Shown in pieces: positions 34,372 through 43,500 of a DNA stretch of 64,000 bases. A model generated the notes under the pieces. It was given only the letters and a program-made list of their open reading frames with translations, was not told where the DNA came from and did no database searches. Origin of the DNA: Pseudomonas mendocina (lineage in GTDB: Bacteria; Pseudomonadota; Gammaproteobacteria; Pseudomonadales; Pseudomonadaceae); contig NZ_CP027657.1 in NCBI RefSeq assembly GCF_003008615.1, positions 372,001-436,000 on the forward strand, given 5' to 3'. Each line of letters starts with the position of its first letter. Positions within the stretch are counted from its first letter, which is position 1. The position numbers were made by a program, and so were the translations under genes.

Positions 34372-35730
34372 GGCGTTGTGACGCTGCACGAAGACGCAGA
34401 AGTCCGCCAGCGGCATCGGCCGACCGAGCAGGTAACCCTGGAACTGGCTGCAGCCGTTGTCGGCCAGAAAGCGCCGCTGCGCCTCGGTTTCCACACCCTC
34501 GGCGATCACCGTCATGCCCATGCTCTGGCCAAGAGCGATCACCGTGCGCACGATGGTTTCGCTGTTGGCATCGGTGAGCACATCGAAGATGAACGAACGG
34601 TCGATCTTGAGTTTGCTCAATGGCAGCCGCTTGAGATGGCTGAGGGAGGAAAACCCGGTGCCGAAGTCATCCAGCGAGAAACGCACGCCATGCTCGACCA
34701 GTGCCGTCATCTTGCGCGTGAGGTCTTCCATGTCGCGGACAATCAGGGTTTCGGTCAGTTCCAGTTCCAGGCGCTGCGCATCGATGCCATGGCGCTCGAT
34801 CAAACCGAGAATTTCGGCAACGAAACTGGTCTGTGAGAACTGCTTCTGGCTGATGTTCACCGCCAGCCCTACATCACCAAAGAGCGGATCATCCTTCCAT
34901 TGCCGCAGTCGTGCGGCAGTCTGTTCCAGCACCCATTGGCCGATGGGGATGATCAGCCCGGTGTTCTCGGCATGGTCGATGAACTCGCCCGGTGCCAGCA
35001 GTCCGCGCTGAGGATGCTGCCAGCGAATCAGCAACTCGGCGCCGATCACCCGGTTGGCGTCGTTGAGCTGCGGTTGGTAATACAACACGAACTGCTGCTC
35101 GCGAACGGCCGCGCGCAAATCCCGATCCAGCTCAGAACGCTCGGCAGTGTCGCTCTGCAGGATGTGCAACAGGAGAAAGAACAGCGCCATGGCCACCAGT
35201 CCCTGTACCCAGGAGCCGACCACCCGCACATCGTCCGGCAAGGCATAGAAATCGGTAGGTCGCCAGTTGGAGGCGGCCAGCGCGACGAACAGCAGCAAAC
35301 TGAACAAAGAAACGCCGTAGCGCAACCACAGCGGCTCATCGCGAAAAGCCATCAAGGCCCCTACGGCGATTGGCAGCAGATACAGATGAGTGGCGCGTGG
35401 CGCGGTGAGCGTGGGCGGATCGAGCAGCAGCGTAGAGAGCACCACGATCAGCGTCAGAGCGCCGAACAGGATCAGATTGGCGCCACGCGCCTGGTTACGC
35501 AAGGTCAGGCCGAACACCGCCAGGCCGCTGAGGACAATCGTCACATCCATGACGACGATGGCCCAGTATCCCCGAGAAGAAAAGAACAGCCCCCAGAGCA
35601 GCCCCATCACGATCATGACCAGGCTCGCCAGCATGCGCATACGACGCTCGCGACGCTGACCGACCAGGGCCAGATCCGCACCATGCCAGAGTTGGCGAAC
35701 GCGCTTGTCGAAGGTAGGGAGTGCTGGCAT
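34369..35730 (-). CDS. membrane EAL-domain c-di-GMP phosphodiesterase
   Basis: A 453-residue protein. Six hydrophobic segments occupy about residues 30-195, and the EAL domain is about 205-450. Catalytic residues are present: AELLIRW (ELL in place of EAL; the Glu is kept), [30 protein letters not shown] and EGVET. It should hydrolyse c-di-GMP to pGpG at the inner face of the membrane. ATG 35730 is chosen (AAGGA 7 bases upstream) over 35757. Its stop codon is shared with the end of repeat copy A. Confidence 0.88.
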   Translation of the reverse strand: MPALPTFDKRVRQLWHGADLALVGQRRERRMRMLASLVMIVMGLLWGLFFSSRGYWAIVVMDVTIVLSGLAVFGLTLRNQARGANLILFGALTLIVVLSTLLLDPPTLTAPRATHLYLLPIAVGALMAFRDEPLWLRYGVSLFSLLLFVALAASNWRPTDFYALPDDVRVVGSWVQGLVAMALFFLLLHILQSDTAERSELDRDLRAAVREQQFVLYYQPQLNDANRVIGAELLIRWQHPQRGLLAPGEFIDHAENTGLIIPIGQWVLEQTAARLRQWKDDPLFGDVGLAVNISQKQFSQTSFVAEILGLIERHGIDAQRLELELTETLIVRDMEDLTRKMTALVEHGVRFSLDDFGTGFSSLSHLKRLPLSKLKIDRSFIFDVLTDANSETIVRTVIALGQSMGMTVIAEGVETEAQRRFLADNGCSQFQGYLLGRPMPLADFCVFVQRHNA

Positions 35731-35790
35731 GGAGAAATCCTTGTCCGATCTCTCCATTCTCGGAGACAGCTGGCCAAATGCAAGCAGCTT

Positions 35791-36690
35791 TTAATGTTGC
35801 CAGTGCGCCTCGCTCGCCAGGCGCTCGGCGATGAAATCGAGCAACAGGCGCATCGCCGGCATCATCTGCCGACGCGTGCCGTACAGCGCATGGATGCCAA
35901 GCTCCGGCGGCCGGTAATCCGCCAGCAAACGCACCAGACGCCCTTCGCTCAACAAACCTGCCACCGAGTAGAGCGGCTGCAGACTGATGCCGGCGCCGGC
36001 CAGGGTCGCCTCCAGCAGCACCATCGACTCGTTGGCACTGAGACTGCCGGCAACCGACACGGCACTCACCTCGCCCTGGTGCTCGAACTCCCACAAGCTG
36101 CGACCGAAATAGGCATAGGCCAGGCAATTGTGCCGAGCCAGATCCTCCGGGCGCTGCGGCGCGCCGTGCCGCACCAGATAGTCCGGACTGGCGCAGACCA
36201 CAGATCGGCATACCGCCAGGCGTCGAGCGATCAGATTGGGGTCGAGCTGGTTGGTAATGCGCAGCGCCAGGTCGATACGCGCCTCCACCAGGTTGACCGC
36301 CTCGCTGCCCACCAGCAGGTCGACGTTGACCTGCGGATAACGCTCGGTGAAGGCCTGCAGCGTATGCACCAACCAGGCCTGGGCAAAGGACTGGCTACAG
36401 GTGATGCGCAAGGTGCCGCGCGGCGTGTCATCCACGCCCTGACCGAGTGCCTGCATGCGCTCGGCCAACGCCAGCATCTCGCGGCACTGCGGCAACATCT
36501 GCTCGCCCGCGGCGGTCAGGCTCAGGCGTCGCGTGCTGCGATGCAGCAGGCGCACGCCAGCCCAGGTTTCCAGCTCGGCGAGATAACGTGAAACCATCGC
36601 CCGCGACATATCCAGCGCCTCGGCAGCAGCCGTCTGACTACCCCGTTCCAGCACCTCGACAAAGACTCGTGCTGCTGTCAGTCGATCCAT
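35791..36690 (-). CDS. LysR family transcriptional regulator
   Basis: A 299-residue LysR of the AaeR/CrgA-like group. The helix-turn-helix spans 1-60 (RVFVEVLERGSQTAAAEALDMSRAMVSR), LLHRSTRRLSLTAAG follows, and the effector domain runs about 90-295. It is divergent, 101 bases apart, from a metallo-beta-lactamase-fold gene and SDR gene that it probably controls. Effector unknown. The start at 36690 fits the family; only a weak ribosome site is visible. Confidence 0.88.
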   Translation of the reverse strand: MDRLTAARVFVEVLERGSQTAAAEALDMSRAMVSRYLAELETWAGVRLLHRSTRRLSLTAAGEQMLPQCREMLALAERMQALGQGVDDTPRGTLRITCSQSFAQAWLVHTLQAFTERYPQVNVDLLVGSEAVNLVEARIDLALRITNQLDPNLIARRLAVCRSVVCASPDYLVRHGAPQRPEDLARHNCLAYAYFGRSLWEFEHQGEVSAVSVAGSLSANESMVLLEATLAGAGISLQPLYSVAGLLSEGRLVRLLADYRPPELGIHALYGTRRQMMPAMRLLLDFIAERLASEAHWQH

Positions 36691-36791
36691 AATTCGCCCG
36701 ATTCATGCAACAAACACGGCCAGTTTACGAGGCTTTTCGTTCGCCATATAGCACATAAGATGCGCCGCACCTTACCTGCCTGGAGTTCGCC

Positions 36792-37655
36792 ATGTCCCTC
36801 GCCACCCGTTTCATCGCCAGCCTCGGCCTGCTCGCCGCTGCTGGCGGCGCCCTCGCCCAACCGCTGACGCTGGATACCTACAACCCGCGCGAAACCGCCG
36901 TTTTCCCGGTCAGTTCGACCCTGATCAGTGGCGAGAAGGACGTCATCCTGGTGGATGCACAGTTCTCCAATCGCGAAGCCCAGGCGCTGGTCGAACGCAT
37001 TCGCGCCAGTGGCAAGCGCCTGACCACCATCTTCATCAGCCATGGCGACCCGGACTTCTACTTCGGTCTCGATGTGCTGACTCGCGCCTATCCCGAAGCC
37101 AAGGTGCTAGCCACGCCGGCCACCGTTGCCTACATCGAGAAAACCCGTGCGCCCAAGCTGGCCTACTGGGGCCCGATCCTGAAAGACAGCGCGCCAGCTC
37201 GCACCCTGGTGCCTGAAGCCCTGCAAGGCAATCAGTTGGAGCTGGAAGGCCAGCGCATCGAAGTGGTCGGCCACGATCCGCAGCACACCAGCCTGTGGGT
37301 TCCCAGCATCAAGACCGTGGTCGGCGGAGTGCTGACCAGCGCCAATATCCATTTGTGGGTCGCCGACGCGCAAAGCGCCGAGGCACGGCAGAGCTGGCTG
37401 AAGTCGCTGGACGAACTCGAAGCCCTGCAACCGACCACCCTGGTGCCAGGCCACTACCTGGGCGAACCGGCGATGAACCTGGGCGACCTGCATTTCACCC
37501 GCGATTACCTGCTGGCGGTGCAGCAGGAACTGCCCAAGGCCAAGGACAGCCAGGCGCTGATCGCCGCAATGAAGGCGCGCTATCCTCAGCTGCACGATGA
37601 CAGCAGCCTGGAGCTGAGCGCCAAGGTGCTCAAAGGAGAGATGCAGTGGCCGTGA
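36792..37655 (+). CDS. periplasmic metallo-beta-lactamase-fold hydrolase, atypical metal motif
   Basis: A 287-residue protein with a signal peptide (cleavage near ALAQ, residue 23) and an MBL fold. The metal motif reads SHGDPDFYFG instead of the usual HxHxDH: the second His is Asp and the last is Phe. Later elements are VVGHDPQHTSLW and VPGHYLG. Metal content may differ from the norm, or activity may be altered. GGAG lies 7 bases upstream of the start. It overlaps the SDR gene downstream by 10 bases; both are likely targets of the divergent LysR. Substrate unknown. Confidence 0.82.
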   Translation: MSLATRFIASLGLLAAAGGALAQPLTLDTYNPRETAVFPVSSTLISGEKDVILVDAQFSNREAQALVERIRASGKRLTTIFISHGDPDFYFGLDVLTRAYPEAKVLATPATVAYIEKTRAPKLAYWGPILKDSAPARTLVPEALQGNQLELEGQRIEVVGHDPQHTSLWVPSIKTVVGGVLTSANIHLWVADAQSAEARQSWLKSLDELEALQPTTLVPGHYLGEPAMNLGDLHFTRDYLLAVQQELPKAKDSQALIAAMKARYPQLHDDSSLELSAKVLKGEMQWP

Positions 37656-38344
37656 AACGCCAGATCCTGATTGGCGGTGCCTCGCGCGGACTGGGCCTCG
37701 GCCTGGTGCGCGCCTTCCTCGAAGCCGGCTGGCAGGTGCATGCGGTGGTTCGTGAATTGCGCCCGGCCAGCCTGTTGGAGGCGCTGCGCACCCAGTACGC
37801 GAATGACCTGCAGGTGATCACCTGCGACCTCAACCGACTCGACGCCGCCTGCACCATCGACGCGGCCCTGAACGGCCAGCGCCTGGACTGTGCGCTGTTC
37901 AATGCCGGGGTCTATGGCCCCGCCCATCAGGATCCGCGCCAGGCCGAGGTCACGGACATCGGCCAGCTGTTCCTGGCCAACGCCGTCGCGCCAATCCGCC
38001 TGGCTCAACAGCTGGCCGGGCATGTGGTCGACGGCGGCGTGATTGCCTGCATGAGTTCACAGATGGCCAGCGTAGAACTGGCGCTCGCCGCCAATATGCC
38101 GCTGTACGGTGCCAGCAAGGCGGCCTTGAATAGCCTGCTGCGCAGTTGGCAGGCGCAATTGCCAGAGCTGCCCTGGAGCCTGCTGGCGCTGCATCCCGGC
38201 TGGGTGCGCACCGACATGGGCGGAGACAGCGCCCCCCTGAGTGTGGAACAGAGCGCCAGTGGCCTGCGTGAAGTGATCACCCAGCAATTGGGCCGACGTC
38301 AGTGCGCCTTTCTCGATTACCGGGGCCAGTCACTGCCCTGGTGA
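37646..38344 (+). CDS. short-chain dehydrogenase/reductase
   Basis: A 232-residue SDR of the C-factor/CsgA-like type. It has IGGASRGLGLGL as dinucleotide site, FNAGVYG in the middle, YGASK as catalytic Tyr-x3-Lys and LHPGWVRTDMGG after the active site. The soluble enzyme uses NAD(P); substrate unknown. It starts with GTG 37646, with GGAG 8 bases upstream inside the preceding gene, so it is translationally coupled to the MBL protein. A second GTG at 37652 is possible. Confidence 0.83.
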   Translation: MAVKRQILIGGASRGLGLGLVRAFLEAGWQVHAVVRELRPASLLEALRTQYANDLQVITCDLNRLDAACTIDAALNGQRLDCALFNAGVYGPAHQDPRQAEVTDIGQLFLANAVAPIRLAQQLAGHVVDGGVIACMSSQMASVELALAANMPLYGASKAALNSLLRSWQAQLPELPWSLLALHPGWVRTDMGGDSAPLSVEQSASGLREVITQQLGRRQCAFLDYRGQSLPW

Positions 38345-38463
38345 CTCCTCTTCCACCTCCCAGCAGTGCCTCCTAGTCGAGGCATTGCAGGCGCCCTGAT
38401 CCACACCACCTGAGTCAGGCGCTCGTAGAAGCGCGTGGAATTCTTTCTCGAATCCGAAACACC

Positions 38464-38503
38464 TATACAAAATCTGTACAAGTTAGTTATTTGTACATAT
38501 ATT
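38464..38503 (+). promoter_or_regulatory. sigma-70 promoter overlapped by TnTACA repeats (candidate LitR/CarH-type operator)
   Basis: A -35 box TGTACA (38475-38480) and -10 box TATATT (38498-38503) are separated by exactly 17 bases. TATACA at 38464 and TGTACA at 38475 are direct repeats 11 bases apart, and another TGTACA (38492-38497) touches the -10. TGTACAA (38475-38481) and TTGTACA (38491-38497) also form an inverted pair. TnTACA at 11-bp intervals is how CarH/LitR operators are described. Confidence 0.6.
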
Positions 38504-38588
38504 GGATAGCAAGGCGGTTCGTACAACGCTCGTGCAAGCCTCTCCAGGTCTGCTCAAGACGACAACGAACCCTGTCGACAAGCTGCGC

Positions 38589-38633
38589 AATCCGGTAACA
38601 CTCTTCTCCCCTCTTTGGTTGCCGGATTTTTTT
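38589..38633 (+). terminator. terminator-like hairpin in the leader
   Basis: AATCCGG (38589-38595) pairs with CCGGATT (38622-38628), followed by a run of seven T. It lies between the candidate promoter and the first gene of the operon, so it could act as an attenuator. The 26-base loop lowers confidence. Confidence 0.45.
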
Positions 38634-38711
38634 ATTGCATGCCCGCAGCCGCCGGGTATCCGAGCCAACGGCTGGGCGCGGCTCACGCCAGCCGAACCAG
38701 AGGGAACGACC

Positions 38712-39260
38712 ATGGCAGCACCATTGCGACCTCCTCTGCGCCCAGCCGTGCTGCTGGTTCTGCTGCTGGCCAGCTTGCCCGTGTTGGCCAACACCCAAAG
38801 CGGTTGGCGTGAACGACTGCCGCAGGCCAGCCTGATCGGCAGCGGCGATTTCAGCTGGTTCGGCTTCTCGGTGTACAACGCCAAGCTGTGGAGTCCGCAG
38901 CGGCGCGTGGATTTCTCGCAGCCCTTCGCGCTGGAACTCACCTACCGGCGCAGCATCAGCCGGGAAACCCTGGTCGATACCAGCCTCGATGAGATTCGTC
39001 GGATCAACGGCGAACCGCTAGACCGCGAGCAGCAACAGGACTGGACGCAGCAGATGCGCCAGGCCTTCGTCGATGTGCAGGATGGCACCCGTATCACGGG
39101 CGTGTTCCTGCCCGATGAAGGGTGCCGGTTCTACGTCGACGGCAAGTTGCAGCACGTCATCGACGACCCGGAATTCGCCCGCGCCTTCTTCTCAATCTGG
39201 CTCGACCCACAGACCCGCAGCCCGAAACTGCGCGCCGCGCTGCTAGGCCTTAACCCATGA
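38712..39260 (+). CDS. chalcone isomerase-like periplasmic protein
   Basis: A 182-residue protein with a signal peptide (hydrophobic LLVLLLASLPVLA, cleavage near 27) and the chalcone-isomerase-like fold pattern FSWFGFSVYNAKLWSP...FALELTYRRSISRETLV...FFSIWLDPQT. Bacterial members lack plant substrates and are often found with DUF3833, SDR and cyclopropane-fatty-acid genes in light- or singlet-oxygen-responsive clusters. AGAGGGA lies 7 bases before ATG 38712; a longer in-frame extension reaches upstream but covers the leader. First gene of a three-gene operon. Confidence 0.85.
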   Translation: MAAPLRPPLRPAVLLVLLLASLPVLANTQSGWRERLPQASLIGSGDFSWFGFSVYNAKLWSPQRRVDFSQPFALELTYRRSISRETLVDTSLDEIRRINGEPLDREQQQDWTQQMRQAFVDVQDGTRITGVFLPDEGCRFYVDGKLQHVIDDPEFARAFFSIWLDPQTRSPKLRAALLGLNP

Positions 39261-39268
39261 GGTATTGC

Positions 39269-39802
39269 ATGAAAACCCTGTTGATTGTGCTGGCCAGCCT
39301 GATGCTGATCAGCTGCGGCCAGGTACCGGTCGAGCGTTACGCCAACGAGAAACCGGCGCTCGACCTGCCTACCTTCTTCGCCGGGCCGGTACAGGCCTGG
39401 GGCATGTTCCAGGATCGCTCCGGTGAAGTGATCAAGCGTTTCCACGTCGACATCAGCAGTCGCCGCGACGGCGACAAGCTGATCCTCGACGAGCGTTTCC
39501 TGTACAGCGACGGCACCCGCCAGCGCCGGGTCTGGACGCTGACGCCTGACAGCTCCGGACGCTGGATCGGCACCGCCGACGACGTGGTCGGCGAAGCCAT
39601 CGGTGAAGTGGCCGGTAATGCCCTGCGCTGGCGCTACCACCTCAACCTGCCGGTGGATGACAGCACCTATGTCGTCTACTTCGACGACTGGATGTACCTG
39701 ATGGACGACGACACCCTGATCAACCGTTCGAGCATGAGCAAGTTCGGCATCGAGCTGGGCCAGGTGACGCTGTTCTTCCGCCGCGGTGCCGCGCAACCAT
39801 GA
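39269..39802 (+). CDS. DUF3833 family lipoprotein
   Basis: A 177-residue lipoprotein: MKTLLIVLASLMLISCGQ with lipobox LISC. The mature domain has the DUF3833 pattern PTFFAGPVQAWGMFQDRSG...LDERFLYSDG...WRYHLNLPVDDSTYVVYFDDWMYLMDD (long run split here). It is beta-rich, perhaps lipocalin-like. Function unknown. ATG 39269 is preferred (GAGG 6 bases upstream) over 39257, which overlaps the previous stop. The next gene overlaps by four bases. Confidence 0.88.
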   Translation: MKTLLIVLASLMLISCGQVPVERYANEKPALDLPTFFAGPVQAWGMFQDRSGEVIKRFHVDISSRRDGDKLILDERFLYSDGTRQRRVWTLTPDSSGRWIGTADDVVGEAIGEVAGNALRWRYHLNLPVDDSTYVVYFDDWMYLMDDDTLINRSSMSKFGIELGQVTLFFRRGAAQP

Positions 39803-40497
39803 CGTTGACCAGTCTGGGCAGCGGCTACAAGGCGCTGGTGATCGGCGCCAGTGGCACGCTTGGCCAGGCCTTCTGCCAATTGCTTCGCGCCGATACCCAC
39901 TGCGCCAGCGTGCATGAACTGAGCCGTGGCAGCATGCCTGCACTCGATCTGGAAGACCCGTCCAGTATCGCCGCCGCCGCGCAAGCACTGGCCGACGCGG
40001 GCCCTTTCCAGCTGATTCTGCATACAGCCGGGTTGTTGCATCGTCCTGGCATCGCCCCGGAGAAGAGCCTCAACGCCATCGAAGCCGATGCCTTGCAGGC
40101 GGTATTTCAGGTCAATGCCCTGGGCCCTGCCCTGGTGCTGCGCCACTTCCTGCCGCTGCTCGACAAACAGGGGGCCATGGCCATGCTTTCGGCCAAGGTC
40201 GGCAGCATCGGCGACAACCGCCTGGGCGGCTGGTATGCCTACCGCGCGTCCAAGGCGGCGCTGAACATGCTGATCAAGACCGCCGCCATCGAACTGGCGC
40301 GCAGCAAACCCAAGGCACGCCTGCTCAGCCTGCATCCCGGTACGGTGATATCCCCCTTGTCACAACCCTTTCGCGGAGCGACTGCCGCGCGCCCAGCCGA
40401 ACTGGCTGCGACTCAGATGCTGCAGGTGATCGACAGGCTCGGCCCGCAGCACAGCGGCAGCTTTCACGCCTATGACGGACAGCCCCTGCCTTGGTGA
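39799..40497 (+). CDS. short-chain dehydrogenase/reductase
   Basis: A 232-residue SDR with VIGASGTLGQAF as cofactor loop, HTAGLLH, YRASK as catalytic Tyr-x3-Lys and LHPGTVISPLSQPF. It is related to CsgA-like SDRs. The start ATG overlaps the DUF3833 stop (ATGA), so it is translationally coupled as the last gene of the operon. The combination with a chalcone-isomerase-like protein and DUF3833 recurs in gamma-proteobacterial photolyase/CFA clusters (from memory). A strong terminator follows. Substrate unknown. Confidence 0.85.
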   Translation: MTLTSLGSGYKALVIGASGTLGQAFCQLLRADTHCASVHELSRGSMPALDLEDPSSIAAAAQALADAGPFQLILHTAGLLHRPGIAPEKSLNAIEADALQAVFQVNALGPALVLRHFLPLLDKQGAMAMLSAKVGSIGDNRLGGWYAYRASKAALNMLIKTAAIELARSKPKARLLSLHPGTVISPLSQPFRGATAARPAELAATQMLQVIDRLGPQHSGSFHAYDGQPLPW

Positions 40498-40518
40498 CAA
40501 CGGCTCGGCCGCCCATAA

Positions 40519-40553
40519 CGACAACGCCACGCTTATGCGTGGCGTTGTCGTTT
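40519..40553. terminator. bidirectional rho-independent terminator
   Basis: Perfect 14-bp stem CGACAACGCCACGC / GCGTGGCGTTGTCG with loop TTAT, followed by TTT. It serves the convergent SDR and giant OmpA-domain genes. A run of 12 G (40556-40567) follows directly. Confidence 0.88.
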
Positions 40554-40567
40554 CCGGGGGGGGGGGG

Positions 40568-43500
40568 TCAGTACTTGCCGATGGCGTTGAAGAACCAGCC
40601 CTGGCTGCGGTACGACAGGTCGGTCAGGTCATCGCTGAAGTCACTGAAGTTGTAGCCCACACCGGCCTTGAAGTGATTGCCGAAGTGCCGGTAGACGCCT
40701 ACCAGCGCGCCGTTCTTGCTGTCGCGCGCCTGTGATTCCTCACGGCGGCGCAGTTCGACCATCAGATCCCACTTCTTCACCACGTGCCAGTCGACCCGCG
40801 CCGCATAGAGCTGGCCGCGGCTGTTGAACCAGTCGGCCGAAGTATCGCGGCTCATGCGCAATTCACTGAGGCGGTAGGCGTACTTGCCGCCGACGCTCCA
40901 GCGTTCGTTGAGGTCGTAGATGCCATCGATGGCGAACACGTGGCTGCGCTGGGCGTAGTCGACGCTGGTGCCGGTGGCGGTGGACACCTGATCTGGCGGT
41001 GGCAGATCCGACAGGTAGGTGTACTTGGCCAGCAGGTTGAGGCGGTCGTTGAACACCGGGCGGTAGGCGTAGCCGAGCGAGGCCTCGACGAAGTCGCCGT
41101 CGAAGTAGTCGCCACGGTCGGAGTCGCCCACCGAGAAGTCCAGGCGGCCGAGGAAGCGCCAGTCCGGGTTGACCTGATAGCTGAGGTTGTTGCGCATCAG
41201 CCACACGGACAGATCCTGCACCTGGCTGCGATCCTGGCGGTACTCCAGGCGGCTGGCGTAACGCAGGTCGCCATTGCTGTAACCGATCTTGGCCCCATAG
41301 GCACGGCGCTTGAGTTCGTATTCGGTCTCGCTGTTGAAGGTGCCGAACTCGGTACTCAGGCCGTAGCTCCAGAACTCGTCCGGGGCGAAGTCCAGACCGT
41401 AGCCCTGAATCAGACCGGCCTGCTCGCCATGCTGCATGCGCTGCTCGGCGTACACGCTGGTGCTGTCGGTCCAGCGCGAACGGGCACCGGATACCAGTTG
41501 CCCGGTGCGACCGGTACCCACCAGGCCACTGCGGCTGGCGAAACCATCGTCGCCACGGTCGCTGTCGAGCTGGTAGTTGAGGTACAGGTTGGTGCGCTCG
41601 GAGGCGTCGTAGTTGATCCCGCCCTTGGCGCCCAGACCGAGGTTGCCACCGGACAGTTCGCCATTGAGCGAGGTGCGCTCGTTGAGGCGATAGTCGCCAC
41701 CCACGCCGAGGCGGTTGTTGGCCTGACGACCAGCGTCGCGGCTGACGGTGCCTTGGGTGAAGCCGTACAGCGACCAGTCATCAGCCTCGTGGTACAGCGC
41801 CTGGAGGATGGCGTCGTTGCGCTCGCCCTCGTCACGTTCACCGTTGTCGTAACCGGCGTAGGTGCCGGTGTAGAGACTGCGGTAGGCGCCACCGTAGGTC
41901 TGCCGATCGTTGCGCAGCCCGGCGGAGAGGCGCCAGGCCTCGCTCAGGTCGTAGGCGATGATGCCTTCGACCGCACGCCGCGAACGGCCGCCCTCCTCGT
42001 CCGTCTGGTCACCCTTTAGGGTCACCTCGGTCTTCTCGCCAAGCGGTGCGGTGTAGCTGCCGCCCACCTGATCGGTGGCCAGGTCGGTGAGACGCCCCGG
42101 CGCAGCGAAGCCGGCGTCGCGGCTCTCGTAGTAGAAGGTGCCGCGCCCTTCGGCATCGGTGACCACGTCACGCAGGTCGAACGCGGTTTCCAGGCGATTG
42201 GCACGGGCGCGCGAATCGGTGCCGGCGATCTGCTCGCCAAAGCCGAAACCACCGTCATAGGAAAAACGCTGATCGAGGCTGTCACCACGGCTCTGCGCCG
42301 ACTCGACCTTCAACCAGGTGCCCTCGCTGTGACGCAACAGCAGGTCGCCGCCGCCCAGGGTCTGGTCTTCGCGACCGGTCTGTTGCTGCTGACTGCCGGT
42401 GACGCCGATGCGCACCTTGTCGTTGGCCCAATAAGCGACGCGACCACCGTAGGCCAGGTCGTCGAGGCGATCCAGCCCTGGCGAGTATTCGTAGCCAACC
42501 ACCAGGAACGCCGGATGCCCGGACAGGCTGCCACCGGAGCGGATCAGGCCACTGCCATCGGCGTTGGCCGACAGCGGTTGGCTGAGAATCACCCGGCCCT
42601 GCATGGCGTTGATCTCGTAGTCGATACCGGCGACCAGATCCTGGCTCTGCAGCACCAGGCCGGAATCCTTGTCGCGCACCTCGATGCGCACACGCTCGCT
42701 GCCCACGGTGAGATCCTGGTGGCGCAGGTAGTAGAGCGAGCCACCGGTACCGCGGAAGTCCTCACGGGCCGAGGCGGTGCCAGGCTCGGCGGCGAAGCCC
42801 TCGACCTGCAGGCGGCGTTCGCCGAAGCTGGTGAAACCGTCGCTGCGATAGCGGGCCTGGGCGCCGTAGAGGCTGCGGTCGACCTGCGCCAGCTCGGTGT
42901 CGCGAATCTGCTGGCGGAAGTTACCCCACAGGGCGTGAGACTTCTCGTCCTCGACCCGCACGTAGAACTTGCCGCGCGTCGGCGCATCCTCGATCAGCGT
43001 CGAGTCGTCGCCAAAGGTGGTCCAGCCCTTGTCGGCCTCGTTGTCGAGACGACGCAGGAACTCGCGCGGATCCTTCTCGTTGAAGTTGCTGAACAGGCTG
43101 TCCGCTGGCTCCTCGCCAGTGTCGACGCTGGCAGTGACGGTGTATTTGCCGTCGATCTTGCCCTTGCTGTAGAAGGCCAGGCGGCCATCGGCGTAGAGCT
43201 TGTCGTCGTAGTAGCGATCCTCACCAGTGACCAGGCTAGCCGGGCCGCTGGTGTTCTGCTGGCCGACGGTGAAGTCGGCGATGGCCACGGTGAACCAGTC
43301 CTGCTGCGGCAGGCGCAGGTCGCGGCGGTAGATGCGCCCCTTGCCCTGCCCGTCGAGCACCGCCACCTCCACGGTGTGCAGGCCGCGCGGGATGATCTGC
43401 GCACTGGCGAAGCTGCCGTTGCCATCGACCGGCACCGGCTTGCCCATGACGAACACGTGCTGCCCTTCGCGCACCTGCTTGCCATTGATGGTCACGGTGC

